A DNA stretch of 64,000 bases. Source: Allobrachymonas denitrificans DSM 15123 (GTDB lineage Bacteria; Pseudomonadota; Gammaproteobacteria; Burkholderiales; Burkholderiaceae_C). A model generated the notes under the pieces. It did not search any database, was not told the origin of the DNA, and worked only from the letters and a program-made list of their open reading frames with translations. Position 1 is the stretch's first letter, and each line of letters opens with the position of its first letter. Location of the stretch: NCBI RefSeq assembly GCF_900110225.1, contig NZ_FOCW01000001.1:310001-374000 (forward strand). The letters are read 5' to 3'. The position numbers and the translations under genes were made by a program. Below are positions 15,441 through 25,474 of this stretch, piece by piece.

Positions 15441-17597
15441 ATGACGACTTTTTCCACACAAGGCCTGCAGGTACGCAGCGGCGGACGCTGGTGGCGCTCT
15501 GCCGTCGAACTGGTGTCGTCCATGCGCTTTGCCATTGCGCTGCTGACCATCATCTGTGTGGCGTCGGTAATCGGCACCGTGGTCAAGCAGCACGAGCCGT
15601 TCAACAACTACATCAACCAGTTCGGCCCGTTCTGGGCGCGCGTGTTCGAGGCGCTCAGCCTGTACAGCGTGTACAGCGCCTGGTGGTTTCTGCTGATCCT
15701 GGCGTTTCTGGTGGTGAGCACCAGCCTGTGCATTGCCCGCAACCTGCCCAAGATCGTGCAGGATCTGCGCAACTACAAGGAAAACATTCGCGAGCAGGCG
15801 CTCAATGCCTTCGGCCAGAAAGCCACAGCGCAGTTTGGCGAACAGCCCGAACAGGCGGCCCAGCGTATCGGCCGCACCCTGGCCAGCGGCGGCTGGAAGG
15901 TGAAGCTGCAGCAGCGCCAGACCGCGCAGGGCGCAGGCTGGATGGTGGCGGCCAAGGCGGGCGGCATGAACAAGATCGGCTATCTGGCTGCGCACAGCGC
16001 CATCGTGCTGATCTGCATCGGCGGCCTGTTCGATGGCGACCTGATGGTGCGTGCCCAGACCTGGTTCAACGGCAAGAGTGCCTACACCGGCGGCGGCATG
16101 ATTGCCGACATCAAGCCCGAACACCGCCTGAGCGCCAGCAACCCCAGCTTCCGCGGCAACCTGTTCGTGCCGGAGGGCACGGCGGCCGACAACGCCATCC
16201 TCAACCAGAAGGATGGCGTGCTGATCCAGGAGCTGCCCTTCATCCTGGAGCTGAAGAAGTTCATCGTCGAGTATTACCCCACCGGCATGCCGCGTGTGTT
16301 TGCCAGCGAGGTCGTCATCATCGACAAGGAAACCGGCAAGCGCGAGGACGCCCGCATCGAGGTGAACAAGCCGGCCAGCTTCAAGGGCATCGAAATCTAC
16401 CAGTCCAGCTTCGAGGATGGCGGCTCCGAGATCACGCTGCAGGCCATCGGCATGGGCAATCCCACTGCGCCGTTCGAGGTCAAGGGCGCGGTCGGCACTT
16501 CGCAGACCATGGTGGGCGGCAGCGACAAGCGCACGCTGGAGATCACCAACCTGCGCACCATCAACGTCGAGAACTTCGGCGACGATGGCAAGGGCGACCG
16601 TGGCGTGGACGTGCGCAAGGTCGACCTGCAGCAGACCCTGAAGCAGAACCTGGGTTCGGCGCAGAACAAGAAGGAACACCAGTTGCGCAACGTGGGCCCG
16701 AGCGTGACCTACAAGCTGCGTGATTCTTCTGGCCAGGCGCGCGAGTTCAACAACTACATGCTGCCGATCAACTCAGGCGAAGGCGTGCCAGAGTTCATGT
16801 TCGGGGTGCGCGCCAATACCGCCGAGCCCTTCCGCTACCTGCGCATTCCGGCTGATGAGAAGGGCGAGCTGAACGAATTCCTGCGCCTGCGCGAGGCGCT
16901 GATGGATCCGGCGCTGCGCGCCGAGGCCGTCAAGCGCTACGTGGCGGCCAATGCCGGCACCGAAAGCCCCGAAATGACCGAGCAGCTCAGCGCCTCGGCC
17001 GAGCGCGTGCTGTCGCTGTTCGCCGGCGACCCGGCGCTGTTGCCGCAGGCGCGCCTCGATCCCAACAGCGAGGCCGCCCGCAGCTTCGGCCTGCAGGCGA
17101 TTGCCGCCTTCATCGAGAAAACCATCCCGCCGGACCAGCAGACGCGCTTTGGCGATGTGCTGCTGCGCATTCTCAATGGCACGCTGATCGAGCTGCTGCA
17201 GGTGGAGCGTGCCAGGGCCGGCCTGCCCGAGCTGGACTTGAACAAGGAACAGAACCGTGCCTTTATGGCCCAGGCCGTGGTGGCGCTGAGCGATGCGCCG
17301 CTGTATCCTGAACCCCTGCTGTTCCACATGAAGGAATTCAAGCAGGTGCAGGCCAGCGTGTTCCAGGTGACGCGCAGTCCGGGCAAGTGGGTGGTCTATC
17401 TGGGCTGCCTGTTCCTGATCCTGGGCGTGTTTGCCATGCTCTATATCCGCGAGCGCCGCGTGTGGGTGTGGATTACCCCGACAGGTGAGCAGGGACAAGC
17501 GAGCAGCGCTACCATGGCGCTGTCCAGCAACCGTCGCAATATCGACAGCGACAAGGAATTTGCAGTGCTTAAAGACAAACTGCTGGGAGTCCGATGA
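15441..17597 (+). CDS. resB: ResB-family cytochrome c biogenesis protein (system II)
   Basis: 718 residues from ATG 15441 (MTTFSTQGLQVRSGG). Three N-terminal membrane segments are visible (FAIALLTIICVASVIGTVV; WWFLLILAFLVVSTSLCIA; GYLAAHSAIVLICIGGLF), then a long periplasmic domain and a fourth segment near residue 665 (WVVYLGCLFLILGVFAMLYI). ResB and its partner CcsB export haem and ligate it to apocytochromes outside the inner membrane. A conserved haem-ligating histidine is probably the one in LAAHSAIV. The stop lies 1 base before the ccsB start. Confidence 0.93.
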   Translation: MTTFSTQGLQVRSGGRWWRSAVELVSSMRFAIALLTIICVASVIGTVVKQHEPFNNYINQFGPFWARVFEALSLYSVYSAWWFLLILAFLVVSTSLCIARNLPKIVQDLRNYKENIREQALNAFGQKATAQFGEQPEQAAQRIGRTLASGGWKVKLQQRQTAQGAGWMVAAKAGGMNKIGYLAAHSAIVLICIGGLFDGDLMVRAQTWFNGKSAYTGGGMIADIKPEHRLSASNPSFRGNLFVPEGTAADNAILNQKDGVLIQELPFILELKKFIVEYYPTGMPRVFASEVVIIDKETGKREDARIEVNKPASFKGIEIYQSSFEDGGSEITLQAIGMGNPTAPFEVKGAVGTSQTMVGGSDKRTLEITNLRTINVENFGDDGKGDRGVDVRKVDLQQTLKQNLGSAQNKKEHQLRNVGPSVTYKLRDSSGQAREFNNYMLPINSGEGVPEFMFGVRANTAEPFRYLRIPADEKGELNEFLRLREALMDPALRAEAVKRYVAANAGTESPEMTEQLSASAERVLSLFAGDPALLPQARLDPNSEAARSFGLQAIAAFIEKTIPPDQQTRFGDVLLRILNGTLIELLQVERARAGLPELDLNKEQNRAFMAQAVVALSDAPLYPEPLLFHMKEFKQVQASVFQVTRSPGKWVVYLGCLFLILGVFAMLYIRERRVWVWITPTGEQGQASSATMALSSNRRNIDSDKEFAVLKDKLLGVR

Positions 17598-17598
17598 C

Positions 17599-18984
17599 AT
17601 GAGTACCCCTATGAGCACCACCAGTCCGCAGGCGCCCATTGGCGCTCCGGTCACCATCACGCTGAGCGAAGGCTATTTCAGCCGGCGCAACTGGTTCGAC
17701 TGGCTGTTTGCCCTGCTGGTCGTGGCAGGCGGCGTGTTTGCCTTCCTGCAATACAACCACGCCATGGATGGCTACGAGAAGGGCATCCTGATCGGTACCG
17801 TGCCGGTGCTGATCTGGCTGGGCTGGTTCTGGCGTCCGGCGGCTGTCCTGATGCTGGTGGTGGCGGCGTTTTCGCTGCTGTCCATCTCGCTCTATGACGG
17901 CGACCTGAAGCGCGCCGACAGCGTGTTCCTGCTGAAGTATTTCCTCTCGAGCCAGTCGGCCATCCTGTGGATGTGCATGCTGTTCTTCATCAGCACGATC
18001 TTCTACTGGATCGGCATGTTTACCGGCAAGATCGAGTCCGATGGCGTGGACGCCTACCGCAGCAACACCATGGAAGTGCTGGGTTCGCGCATCACCTGGA
18101 CGGCAGTCGGCATGGCGCTGATCGGCACCATGGTGCGCTGGTACGAAAGCCACCACATCGGAGCCGGCATCGGCCACATTCCGGTCAGCAACCTGTACGA
18201 AGTGTTCGTGCTGTTCTGCTGGATGACGGCGCTGTTCTATCTGTATTACGAGATGCAGTACCGCACGCGGGCGCTGGGCGCCTTCGTGATGCTGGTGGTG
18301 AGCGCAGCCGTGGGCTTTCTGCTGTGGTACACGCTGGTGCGCGAGGCGCAGGCCATCCAGCCGCTGGTGCCGGCACTGCAGAGCTGGTGGATGAAGCTGC
18401 ACGTGCCCGCCAACTTCATCGGCTACGGTACCTTTGCCCTGGCTGCCATGGTGGCCTTTGCCTATCTGATCAAGAAGCAGGCGACCGAGACCAAGTGGTA
18501 CAAGCTGGCGCCGCTGTGGCTGCTGGGCATCGTGCTGTGCCTGGAGCCGGTGGTGTTCCGCCAGAGCGGCATGCAGACGCTGAGCACCTACTGGGCGATC
18601 TATTTCGGCATTTCCGCGCTGATCGTGGCCGGCATCCTGCTGGGCCGCAAGGCGATTGCGGCGCGCCTGCCGGCACTGGAAGTGCTGGATGACGTGATGT
18701 ACAAGTCCATCGCCGTCGGCTTTGCCTTCTTCACCATTGCCACCGTGCTGGGTGCCCTGTGGGCGGCCGAGGCTTGGGGCGGCTACTGGAGCTGGGACCC
18801 GAAGGAAACCTGGGCCCTGATCGTGTGGCTGAACTACGCGGCCTGGCTGCACATGCGCCTGATGAAGGGCCTGCGCGGCACCGTGGCGGCCTGGTGGGCG
18901 CTGGCCGGTCTGGCAGTGACGACCTTTGCCTTCATCGGCGTGAACATGTTCCTGAGCGGCCTGCACAGCTACGGTACGCTCTGA
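17599..18984 (+). CDS. ccsB: Cytochrome c biogenesis protein CcsB (haem handling, system II)
   Basis: 461 residues, polytopic. The WWD haem-binding motif WGGYWSWDPKETW is near residue 395. Conserved haem-ligand histidines lie in KLHVPANFIGYG and WLHMRLMKG, and the end is FSG-like (NMFLSGLHSYG). Together with ResB it forms the CcsBA-type synthetase. The start ATG 17599 is one base after the resB stop. The function is supported by the upstream cytochrome c4 gene. Confidence 0.95.
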   Translation: MSTPMSTTSPQAPIGAPVTITLSEGYFSRRNWFDWLFALLVVAGGVFAFLQYNHAMDGYEKGILIGTVPVLIWLGWFWRPAAVLMLVVAAFSLLSISLYDGDLKRADSVFLLKYFLSSQSAILWMCMLFFISTIFYWIGMFTGKIESDGVDAYRSNTMEVLGSRITWTAVGMALIGTMVRWYESHHIGAGIGHIPVSNLYEVFVLFCWMTALFYLYYEMQYRTRALGAFVMLVVSAAVGFLLWYTLVREAQAIQPLVPALQSWWMKLHVPANFIGYGTFALAAMVAFAYLIKKQATETKWYKLAPLWLLGIVLCLEPVVFRQSGMQTLSTYWAIYFGISALIVAGILLGRKAIAARLPALEVLDDVMYKSIAVGFAFFTIATVLGALWAAEAWGGYWSWDPKETWALIVWLNYAAWLHMRLMKGLRGTVAAWWALAGLAVTTFAFIGVNMFLSGLHSYGTL

Positions 18985-19004
18985 TCGCGGCGACGCACGG
19001 CAGG

Positions 19005-19036
19005 AACGGGCATCCGGTGACGGGTGCCCGTTTTTC
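19005..19036 (+). terminator. Terminator of resB-ccsB
   Basis: Stem AACGGGCA / TGCCCGTT around a 14-base inner region, followed by TTTTT. Confidence 0.85.
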
Positions 19037-19192
19037 ATGGAGGGTGCGACTGGATACCTTGCTTGGTGCACAGCGTACGGATTGCCGCTGCGGGCGCTAT
19101 CCCTGACACCGTGGTGAGGACTCTGCCCCCAGGCCGGGGCGGGGAGTTGCATGTCTGCAAGAATGACGCTTCCACGTTGCAAGGAGCCAGCC

Positions 19193-20185
19193 ATGCATTA
19201 CCACCGCGAGCGGGGATTCGAGCACCGGATCTCCAGCGAGATCACCGATCCTGCACAGTACGCCGCACGGCGCCAGTGGCTGCGCGAGGCGGGGCTGCTG
19301 GCGACAGCAGCCGTTGCCGGAGGCATGGGCGTGGCCGGCGTGGCGCACGCCCAGGCGACGGGCACACCCGGGGCACGCAAGCTGGCAGCCAGCAAGTCGC
19401 GCGTGCTGGGTGCCAGCAGCAGCGAAGCGCAGACGAGCTACCGCGACGCCACGCGCTACAACAATTTCTATGAATTCGGCACCGGCAAGGATGATCCTTT
19501 CCGCCACGCAGGCCGCCTGCGGACCTCGCCCTGGACGGTCCGCATCGAAGGCGCCGTGCACAAGCCGGTCACCCTGGGGATCGAGGACCTGCTGAAGCTC
19601 GCTCCGCTGGAGCAGCGCGTGTACCGCCTGCGTTGCGTGGAAGGCTGGAGCATGGTGATTCCGTGGGTGGGCTATTCCCTGTCCAGCCTGCTGCGGCGTG
19701 TGGAGCCTACGGGCAGCGCGCGCTTCGTGGAGTTCGTGACGCTGGCGGATGCGAAACAGATGCCGGGGCTGCGCTCCTCGGTGCTGGAATGGCCGTATGT
19801 CGAAGGCCTGCGGCTGGACGAGGCCATGCACCCGCTGACGCTGCTGGCGCTGGGCATGTATGGCGAGGTGCTGCCGGCGCAGAACGGGGCACCGGTGCGC
19901 CTCGTGGTGCCGTGGAAATACGGTTTCAAGAGTGCCAAGAGCCTGGTCCGCATCCGCCTGACCGAGCAGATGCCGCGCACGGCGTGGAACAAGGTGGCGC
20001 CGAACGAGTACGGGTTCTATTCGAACGTGAATCCCTCCGTGCCGCACCCGCGCTGGAGCCAGGCGACGGAGCGCCGTATCGGCGACAGCCTGTGGACGCC
20101 GCGGCGCAAGACGCAGCTGTTCAACGGTTACGCGCCGCAGGTGGCCAGCCTCTACACTGGCATGGATCTGACGAAAAATTTCTGA
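19193..20185 (+). CDS. msrP: Periplasmic methionine sulfoxide reductase, molybdopterin subunit MsrP
   Basis: 330 residues. The start at 19193 has AAGGAG 8 bases upstream. A twin-arginine signal ([19 protein letters not shown]) sends the folded protein to the periplasm. The molybdenum-ligating cysteine lies in [15 protein letters not shown]. MsrP (YedY) repairs oxidised methionines in envelope proteins, with electrons coming from the quinone pool through MsrQ, whose gene starts 7 bases downstream. The 42-residue N-terminal stretch before the mature domain is normal for the family. Confidence 0.95.
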   Translation: MHYHRERGFEHRISSEITDPAQYAARRQWLREAGLLATAAVAGGMGVAGVAHAQATGTPGARKLAASKSRVLGASSSEAQTSYRDATRYNNFYEFGTGKDDPFRHAGRLRTSPWTVRIEGAVHKPVTLGIEDLLKLAPLEQRVYRLRCVEGWSMVIPWVGYSLSSLLRRVEPTGSARFVEFVTLADAKQMPGLRSSVLEWPYVEGLRLDEAMHPLTLLALGMYGEVLPAQNGAPVRLVVPWKYGFKSAKSLVRIRLTEQMPRTAWNKVAPNEYGFYSNVNPSVPHPRWSQATERRIGDSLWTPRRKTQLFNGYAPQVASLYTGMDLTKNF

Positions 20186-20192
20186 AGGAACG

Positions 20193-20825
20193 ATGATGGA
20201 TGTGATCAAGCGCATGCTGGCCAGCCGCAAGGCCAAGCCCGTGCTGTGGATGCTGGGGCTGTTGCCGCTGGCCTGGATGGTGTGGCAGACGATGCAGGGC
20301 GCTTACGTGAACCCGGAAGAGTCGCTGGTGCGCGGGGCGGGGGACTGGGCGCTGCGCTTTCTGTGCCTGACGCTGGCCGTCACGCCGGCGCGGGTGACTT
20401 TCAAACTGCCGCAGGTGCTGCGTTTCCGGCGCGTGCTGGGCTTGCTGATGTTCAGTTATGCCGTGGTGCATCTGGTGCTCTACATGGGGCTGGCCATGGG
20501 CTTCAGCTTGGGCGAGATCGCCACCGACATTGCCGACCGGCCCTTCATCCTGGCCGGGATGCTGACCTTCCTGCTGTTGCTGCCGCTGGCGCTGACCTCG
20601 AACAACGCCGCGATCCGGGCGCTGGGGGCGTCCAACTGGCAGGCGCTGCATCGCCTGATCTATGTGGCGGCCGGCACGGCGGTGCTGCATTTCCTGTGGA
20701 TGCGCGCCGGCAAGAACGATACGGCCGAGGTGTGGGTCTACACCGCCATCCTCGGCCTGCTGCTGGGCTGGCGGCTGTGGTACTGGAACCGCAGCCAGCC
20801 GGCGGCGGGGGCTTGCGGACATTGA
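20193..20825 (+). CDS. msrQ: Haem-binding membrane subunit MsrQ
   Basis: 210 residues with six predicted membrane segments. Haem-ligand histidines are likely in SYAVVHLVLY, NWQALHRLIYV and AVLHFLWM. MsrQ takes electrons from quinones and passes them to MsrP. AAGGAACG lies just before ATGATG at 20193. The two genes form a compact operon. Confidence 0.93.
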   Translation: MMDVIKRMLASRKAKPVLWMLGLLPLAWMVWQTMQGAYVNPEESLVRGAGDWALRFLCLTLAVTPARVTFKLPQVLRFRRVLGLLMFSYAVVHLVLYMGLAMGFSLGEIATDIADRPFILAGMLTFLLLLPLALTSNNAAIRALGASNWQALHRLIYVAAGTAVLHFLWMRAGKNDTAEVWVYTAILGLLLGWRLWYWNRSQPAAGACGH

Positions 20826-20973
20826 ATGTAGATCACACAGATACCGAATCCGGGCGGCTGTGGTGGAATGTCGCCCTCCGCCAAAGACAGCCAAGGCAAG
20901 CCCCAAATCAGCTGAGCCTGGCCACTCGGAACAGGGCTTGGGCAGCACTGTCCTTCGTGGCTGCCTTGCTAGA

Positions 20974-22257
20974 TCAGAGCAGGCGCTCGCGCGCGTAGAT
21001 GGCGCTTACGGTTTCGCGTTCGGCCACCAGATGCGCCTTGCCGTCGGCAATCAGCACTTCGGCGGCACGGCCACGGCTGTTGTAGGTGCTGGACATGCTC
21101 ATGCAGTAGGCGCCGGCAGACAGCACGGCCAGCAGGTCGCCCTGCTGCACGGACAGGGCGCGGTCGCGACCCAGCCAGTCGCCGCTTTCGCAGACCGGAC
21201 CGACCACATCGTAGGTGGTGGCGGCTGCGTCCGCTTGCGCCTGTTTCACCGGCACGATCTGGTGGTAGGCCTCGTACATGGCGGGGCGCGGCAGGTCGTT
21301 CATGGCAGCGTCGACGATGCAGAAATTTTTGGCTTCGGCATGCTTGAGGAACAGCACTTCGGCCACGCAGATGCCGGCGTTGCCGACCAGCGAGCGACCG
21401 GGTTCGATCAGCAGCTGGCGGTCGCCCATGCCGCGGGCGTCCATCTCGGCCAGCAGCTCCTTCCACAGGTCGTTGGCGGCAGGCGGGGTTTCATCGGCGT
21501 AGGTGATGCCCAGACCGCCCCCGAAATCGAAATGCGGCAGCGGGATGCCGTGTGATTCGATCAGCTGCACCAGATCCAGCATGCGCTGCATGGCGTCGAG
21601 GTAGGGGCCGGGCTGGGTGATCTGCGAGCCTATGTGGCAGTCGATGCCGACTACCTGCAGGCCCGGCAGGCTGGCGGCCAGCTGGTAGGCGCCCAGCGCC
21701 TCTTCGTGCGCCACGCCGAACTTGTTGCCCTTCAGGCCGGTGGAGATGTAGGGATGGGTGCGGGCGTCGACGTTGGGGTTGACGCGGATGCTGATGGGCG
21801 CCTGGCAGCCCAGCTCCACGGCAACCTCGTTGAGCACGTGCAGTTCGTTGATGCTTTCGACGTTGAAGCAGCCGATGCCGGCCTGCAGCGCCTGGCGCAT
21901 TTCGCTGCGTTTCTTGCCGACGCCGCTGAAGATGATCCTGGCCGGGTCGGCCCCGGCTGCCAAGGCGCGCTCGAGTTCACCGCCGGAGACGATGTCGAAG
22001 CCGCAGCCGGCCTGGGCAAACACCTGCAGCACGGCCAGCGTGGAGTTGGCCTTCATGGCGAAGCAGATCAGGGCGTTGCGGCCGGCAAAGCCCTGCTGGT
22101 AGGCCTGCAGCGCGCGCAGCATGGTGGCCTTGGAATAGATGAACAGCGGCGTGCCGTGCTCGCGCGCCAGATCGGCGACGGACACGCCGTCGACACAAAG
22201 CTGGTTGTTGGCATCGTAGGCCAGGGAGGGGGCGCCGGGGAGTTGCAGGGTGGTCAT
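20974..22257 (-). CDS. lysA: Diaminopimelate decarboxylase
   Basis: 427 residues. LysA is the PLP enzyme for the last step of lysine synthesis. The PLP lysine is in ICFAMKANSTLAV; other signatures are GCGFDIVSGGELERA, the HIGSQI motif, FDFGGGLGI, the EPGRSLVGNAG phosphate-binding loop, and the dimer-interface CESGDWLGRDR with catalytic Cys. The start at 22257 (MTTLQLPGAP) follows the lptM stop by about 60 bases on the same strand, the common lptM-lysA arrangement of proteobacteria. Confidence 0.96.
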   Translation of the reverse strand: MTTLQLPGAPSLAYDANNQLCVDGVSVADLAREHGTPLFIYSKATMLRALQAYQQGFAGRNALICFAMKANSTLAVLQVFAQAGCGFDIVSGGELERALAAGADPARIIFSGVGKKRSEMRQALQAGIGCFNVESINELHVLNEVAVELGCQAPISIRVNPNVDARTHPYISTGLKGNKFGVAHEEALGAYQLAASLPGLQVVGIDCHIGSQITQPGPYLDAMQRMLDLVQLIESHGIPLPHFDFGGGLGITYADETPPAANDLWKELLAEMDARGMGDRQLLIEPGRSLVGNAGICVAEVLFLKHAEAKNFCIVDAAMNDLPRPAMYEAYHQIVPVKQAQADAAATTYDVVGPVCESGDWLGRDRALSVQQGDLLAVLSAGAYCMSMSSTYNSRGRAAEVLIADGKAHLVAERETVSAIYARERLL

Positions 22258-22318
22258 GATGGCGGTGCTTCGCAGGAGGGAAGGGGATCGGGGCCGAAGG
22301 CCGAAAGGGGACGGGGCG

Positions 22319-22624
22319 TCAGCGGATGTCGTCGTGTTGCAGCGGGTCTGCTTCAACGTCTGGCGCGAGGATGGGGGCCGGTAGAGGGGCAACGGCCGGC
22401 GTGGCGCCCGAAGCCGTGACGGAAGCGGACGCCGCGCTGGCGGCGGGCGTGGCTGCCCTGGCGCGTGGCAGTACCGGGCCAAGCAGTGTTTCGGGCAGCG
22501 TGGCACGGTGGGCCGCTTCCGGCGCGGTGGGCAGATACAGAGGCCCTTTCTGGCCACAGCCCATCAGCGGGGTACAGCACAGGCCGAGCAGGGCGCTGTT
22601 TACAATGATTCGGACATTCAACAT
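22319..22624 (-). CDS. lptM: LPS translocon maturation lipoprotein LptM
   Basis: 101 residues. The lipobox LMGC (Cys about residue 23) is followed at once by GQKGPLYLP, the hallmark of LptM (formerly YifL), a small outer-membrane lipoprotein that helps LptD/LptE mature. The remainder is a Pro/Ala-rich low-complexity tail, longer than in enterobacteria. It is upstream of lysA, as in many proteobacteria, and divergent from cyaY, with only 14 bases between the two start codons. Confidence 0.85.
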   Translation of the reverse strand: MLNVRIIVNSALLGLCCTPLMGCGQKGPLYLPTAPEAAHRATLPETLLGPVLPRARAATPAASAASASVTASGATPAVAPLPAPILAPDVEADPLQHDDIR

Positions 22625-22638
22625 AGGCTGGAATTGTA

Positions 22639-22965
22639 ATGACTGACCTGGAATACCTGGAAGCGGCGGAGCAGGTGTTGCGCCGTATCGAAGCAGCATG
22701 CGACCGCATCAATGACGACACCGACGCCGATATCGACAACCAGCGCGTGGGCGGCATGATCACGCTGGTGTTCCCCAACCAGAGCCAGATCGTGATCAAC
22801 CTGCAGAAGCCGCTGCACGAGATCTGGATGGCGGCCCGTGCGGGCGGTTTCCATTACAAGTTTGATGGCAGCCAATGGCAGGACACCAAGGGCCATGGCG
22901 AATTCTTTGCCCACCTGAGCCGCTGTGCCAGCGAGCAGGCGGGCCTGGCGCTGGAATTTGCCTGA
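22639..22965 (+). CDS. cyaY: Frataxin homologue CyaY
   Basis: 108 residues. The acidic first helix ([20 protein letters not shown], read as a ridge with DTDADIDN) binds iron, and the beta-sheet segment [20 protein letters not shown] and [17 protein letters not shown] match the frataxin fold. CyaY modulates iron-sulfur cluster assembly through IscS. The gene is divergent from lptM-lysA, as often seen. Confidence 0.95.
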   Translation: MTDLEYLEAAEQVLRRIEAACDRINDDTDADIDNQRVGGMITLVFPNQSQIVINLQKPLHEIWMAARAGGFHYKFDGSQWQDTKGHGEFFAHLSRCASEQAGLALEFA

Positions 22966-22981
22966 ACCCTGCCCAGACGAA

Positions 22982-23005
22982 TCAGGCAGCCCGCGGGCTG
23001 CCTGA
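22982..23005. terminator. Perfect 24-bp palindrome between convergent cyaY and mrcA
   Basis: TCAGGCAGCCCG is followed directly by its reverse complement CGGGCTGCCTGA. It lies between two convergent stops, 17 bases after cyaY. It has no T-run on either side, so termination would be inefficient or factor-assisted. Confidence 0.4.
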
Positions 23006-23017
23006 AGGGGTGCGGCC

Positions 23018-25474
23018 TCAGTTGCCGCGGAAAACGTCATCGGTGGCCAGCGGACTGTTGGAGGGGGCGCCGGCCGGGTCGGCTCCCTGGGGTTCGCCGT
23101 CACTGCTGTCGCTGCCCTGGCCTCCCGACTTGGAACGGCCGGGATTGGGGTTGTAGTTGGAGACGCCGATCCGGCTGATGCCGCGTCCGCCGGCGTATTC
23201 CTCATAGACCCAGTCGCCCTGGCGCGTCACGCCTTCCGGCGCCTTGCGGTTGAGATCGGTGACCGGCACGCCCTTGAGCGCCGTCTGCATGTACTGGATC
23301 CAGATCGGCAGGCTCAGGCCGCCGCCGGTTTCGCGGTCGCCCAGGTTGCGCGGGTTGTCGAAGCCCATCCAGACCACCGCGACCTGGGTAGCCTGGAAGC
23401 CGGCAAACCAGGCGTCTTTCGAGTCGTTGGTCGTGCCGGTCTTGCCATACAGGTCGGAGCGGCCCAGCGTGCCGGTGGCGCGTGCGGCGGTGCCACGGGT
23501 GGTCACCTCGTTCATCAGGCTGTTCATGATGAAGGCATTGCGCTCGGGGATGGCGCGGCGGTCTTCGGTCAGTTCGACCGGCTTGACTTCGGAGATGGTG
23601 TTGCCGCGCTGGTCCTTGATCAGCGAGATGATGTAGGGATTGACGGCATAGCCGCCGTTGGCAAACACCGAGTAGCCCACCGCCATTTCCAGCGGCGTGA
23701 CGGTGCCGGCGCCCAGCGCCATGGTCAGGTAGGGCGGGGTGCGTTCGGCCGGGAAGCCGAAGCGGCCGGCCCATTCCTGGGTTTTCTGCGTGCCCACGGA
23801 CTGCAGGATGCGGATGGACACCATGTTCTTGGACTTGGCCAGGGCCTGGCGCACGGACAGCGGCGGACCGTTGCCTCCATCGTAGTTCTTGGGCGCCCAG
23901 GGTTTGCCGCCAGTGACGTCGGAGCCGAAGTACAGGGGCGAGTCGCTGACGATGGTGCCCGGCATGATGCCCGTTTCGAGGCCGGCCGAGTAGATGAAGG
24001 GCTTGAAGCTCGAGCCCGGTTGGCGGTAGGCCTGCGTGACGTGGTTGAACTTGTTCTTGTTGAAGTCGAAGCCGCCGACCAGGGCCTGGATGGCGCCGGT
24101 GCGCGGGTCCATGGCAACGAGGGCGCTTTCCACTTCGGGCAGCTGGCGGATTTCCCAGCCGCCCTTGCCCTTGACGATGCGGATGACGGCACCGGGGCGG
24201 ATCTTCTGCGTGGCCGAGGCCTTGGACGACAGCGCAAAGCTGGCAAAGCGCAGGCCGTTGCCGGTGATGGCGATGTCCTCGTTGTCGCTGCGGCGCACCA
24301 CGACCTTGCGCGGCGAGGCTTCGGTGACGATGGCAGCGACCATTTCGCCGGCATCCGGATAGTCGGTCAGGGCATCGGAGATGGCTTCTTCCAGCAGCTC
24401 CTTGTCCTTGGGCAGCGTCACGAAGTGCTCGGGGCCACGGTAGGCGCGTCGGCCATCATAGGTGAGGATGCCGCGGCGCACGGCCTCGTAGGCGGCATTC
24501 TGGTCGCGGGTGGAGATGGTGGTGTAGACGTTCAGGCCGCGCGTATAGGCTTCGGGGCCGTACTGGTCGTAGATGAGCTGGCGCACCATCTCGCCCACAT
24601 AGTCGGCGTGCACGGTATCGCCGAAGCTGGCGCGCTTGTACACCAGCTGTTCATTGCGGGCTTCCTCGGCCTGTTCGGGCGTGATGAAGCGGTTCTCGAC
24701 CATGCGTTCCAGGATGTAGACTTGGCGCGTGCGGGCGCGGCTGGGGTTGACGATGGGGTTGTAGAGCGAGGGGGCCTTGGGCAGGCCGGCCAGCATGGCG
24801 GCCTCGGCAATGCTCACGTCCTTGATCGACTTGCCGAAATAGGCTTCGGAAGCCGCGGCAAAGCCGTAGGCACGATTGCCCAGGAAGATCTGGTTGAGGT
24901 AGATCTCGAAGATCTGGTCCTTGGTCAGCGAGTGCTCGAGCTTGAATGCCAGCAGCATCTCGTAGATTTTGCGCGTGAAGGTCTTTTCGGAGGAGAGATA
25001 GACGTTGCGCGCCACCTGCATGGTAATGGTGGAGGCGCCCTGGCTCTTGGACTTGCTGAAGTTGGCCAAGCCGGCACGGGCCACGCCGACGTAGTCGATG
25101 CCGCCGTGCTCGTAGAAGCGGGCGTCCTCGATGGCGAGCACGGCGTCCTTCATGACCTTGGGAATTTCATTGAAGGGCACGTAGCTGCGGCGCTCCTCGC
25201 CGAATTCGGAAATCAGGTTGCCTTCGGAGCTGTAGATGCGCAGCGGCAGCTTGGGCTGGTAGTTCTGCAGGCTTGTGACGTCGGGCAGGTTGGGATAGGC
25301 CACCGACAGGGCCACCAGCACCAGCAGCGCCAGCGTGGCCGCACCTGCCACCGCCAGGCCGAACAGCCACATCAGCAGGCGGACAAACCAGTGCCGTTTT
25401 TGGGGTGGAGGGGGAGCGGGGGGCTGTGCCCGATTGGAGGAGCCGGAAAGGACGGGATCGATCGGAGAGGTCAT
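23018..25474 (-). CDS. mrcA: Penicillin-binding protein 1A (bifunctional glycosyltransferase/transpeptidase)
   Basis: 818 residues from ATG 25474. Order: cytoplasmic Pro-rich tail, one membrane segment (about residues 40-65), GT51 glycosyltransferase with catalytic Glu in AIEDARFYEHGG and the QGASTITMQVARN motif, an OB-like insert, and a transpeptidase domain with SXXK in QPGSSFKPF, SKN-type motif KSKNMVS and KTG in YGKTGTTND. The low-complexity Gly/Ser/Asp end is not conserved. It is divergent from the pilMNOPQ operon, the same neighbourhood as mrcA and hofMNOPQ in gammaproteobacteria. Confidence 0.96.
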   Translation of the reverse strand: MTSPIDPVLSGSSNRAQPPAPPPPQKRHWFVRLLMWLFGLAVAGAATLALLVLVALSVAYPNLPDVTSLQNYQPKLPLRIYSSEGNLISEFGEERRSYVPFNEIPKVMKDAVLAIEDARFYEHGGIDYVGVARAGLANFSKSKSQGASTITMQVARNVYLSSEKTFTRKIYEMLLAFKLEHSLTKDQIFEIYLNQIFLGNRAYGFAAASEAYFGKSIKDVSIAEAAMLAGLPKAPSLYNPIVNPSRARTRQVYILERMVENRFITPEQAEEARNEQLVYKRASFGDTVHADYVGEMVRQLIYDQYGPEAYTRGLNVYTTISTRDQNAAYEAVRRGILTYDGRRAYRGPEHFVTLPKDKELLEEAISDALTDYPDAGEMVAAIVTEASPRKVVVRRSDNEDIAITGNGLRFASFALSSKASATQKIRPGAVIRIVKGKGGWEIRQLPEVESALVAMDPRTGAIQALVGGFDFNKNKFNHVTQAYRQPGSSFKPFIYSAGLETGIMPGTIVSDSPLYFGSDVTGGKPWAPKNYDGGNGPPLSVRQALAKSKNMVSIRILQSVGTQKTQEWAGRFGFPAERTPPYLTMALGAGTVTPLEMAVGYSVFANGGYAVNPYIISLIKDQRGNTISEVKPVELTEDRRAIPERNAFIMNSLMNEVTTRGTAARATGTLGRSDLYGKTGTTNDSKDAWFAGFQATQVAVVWMGFDNPRNLGDRETGGGLSLPIWIQYMQTALKGVPVTDLNRKAPEGVTRQGDWVYEEYAGGRGISRIGVSNYNPNPGRSKSGGQGSDSSDGEPQGADPAGAPSNSPLATDDVFRGN

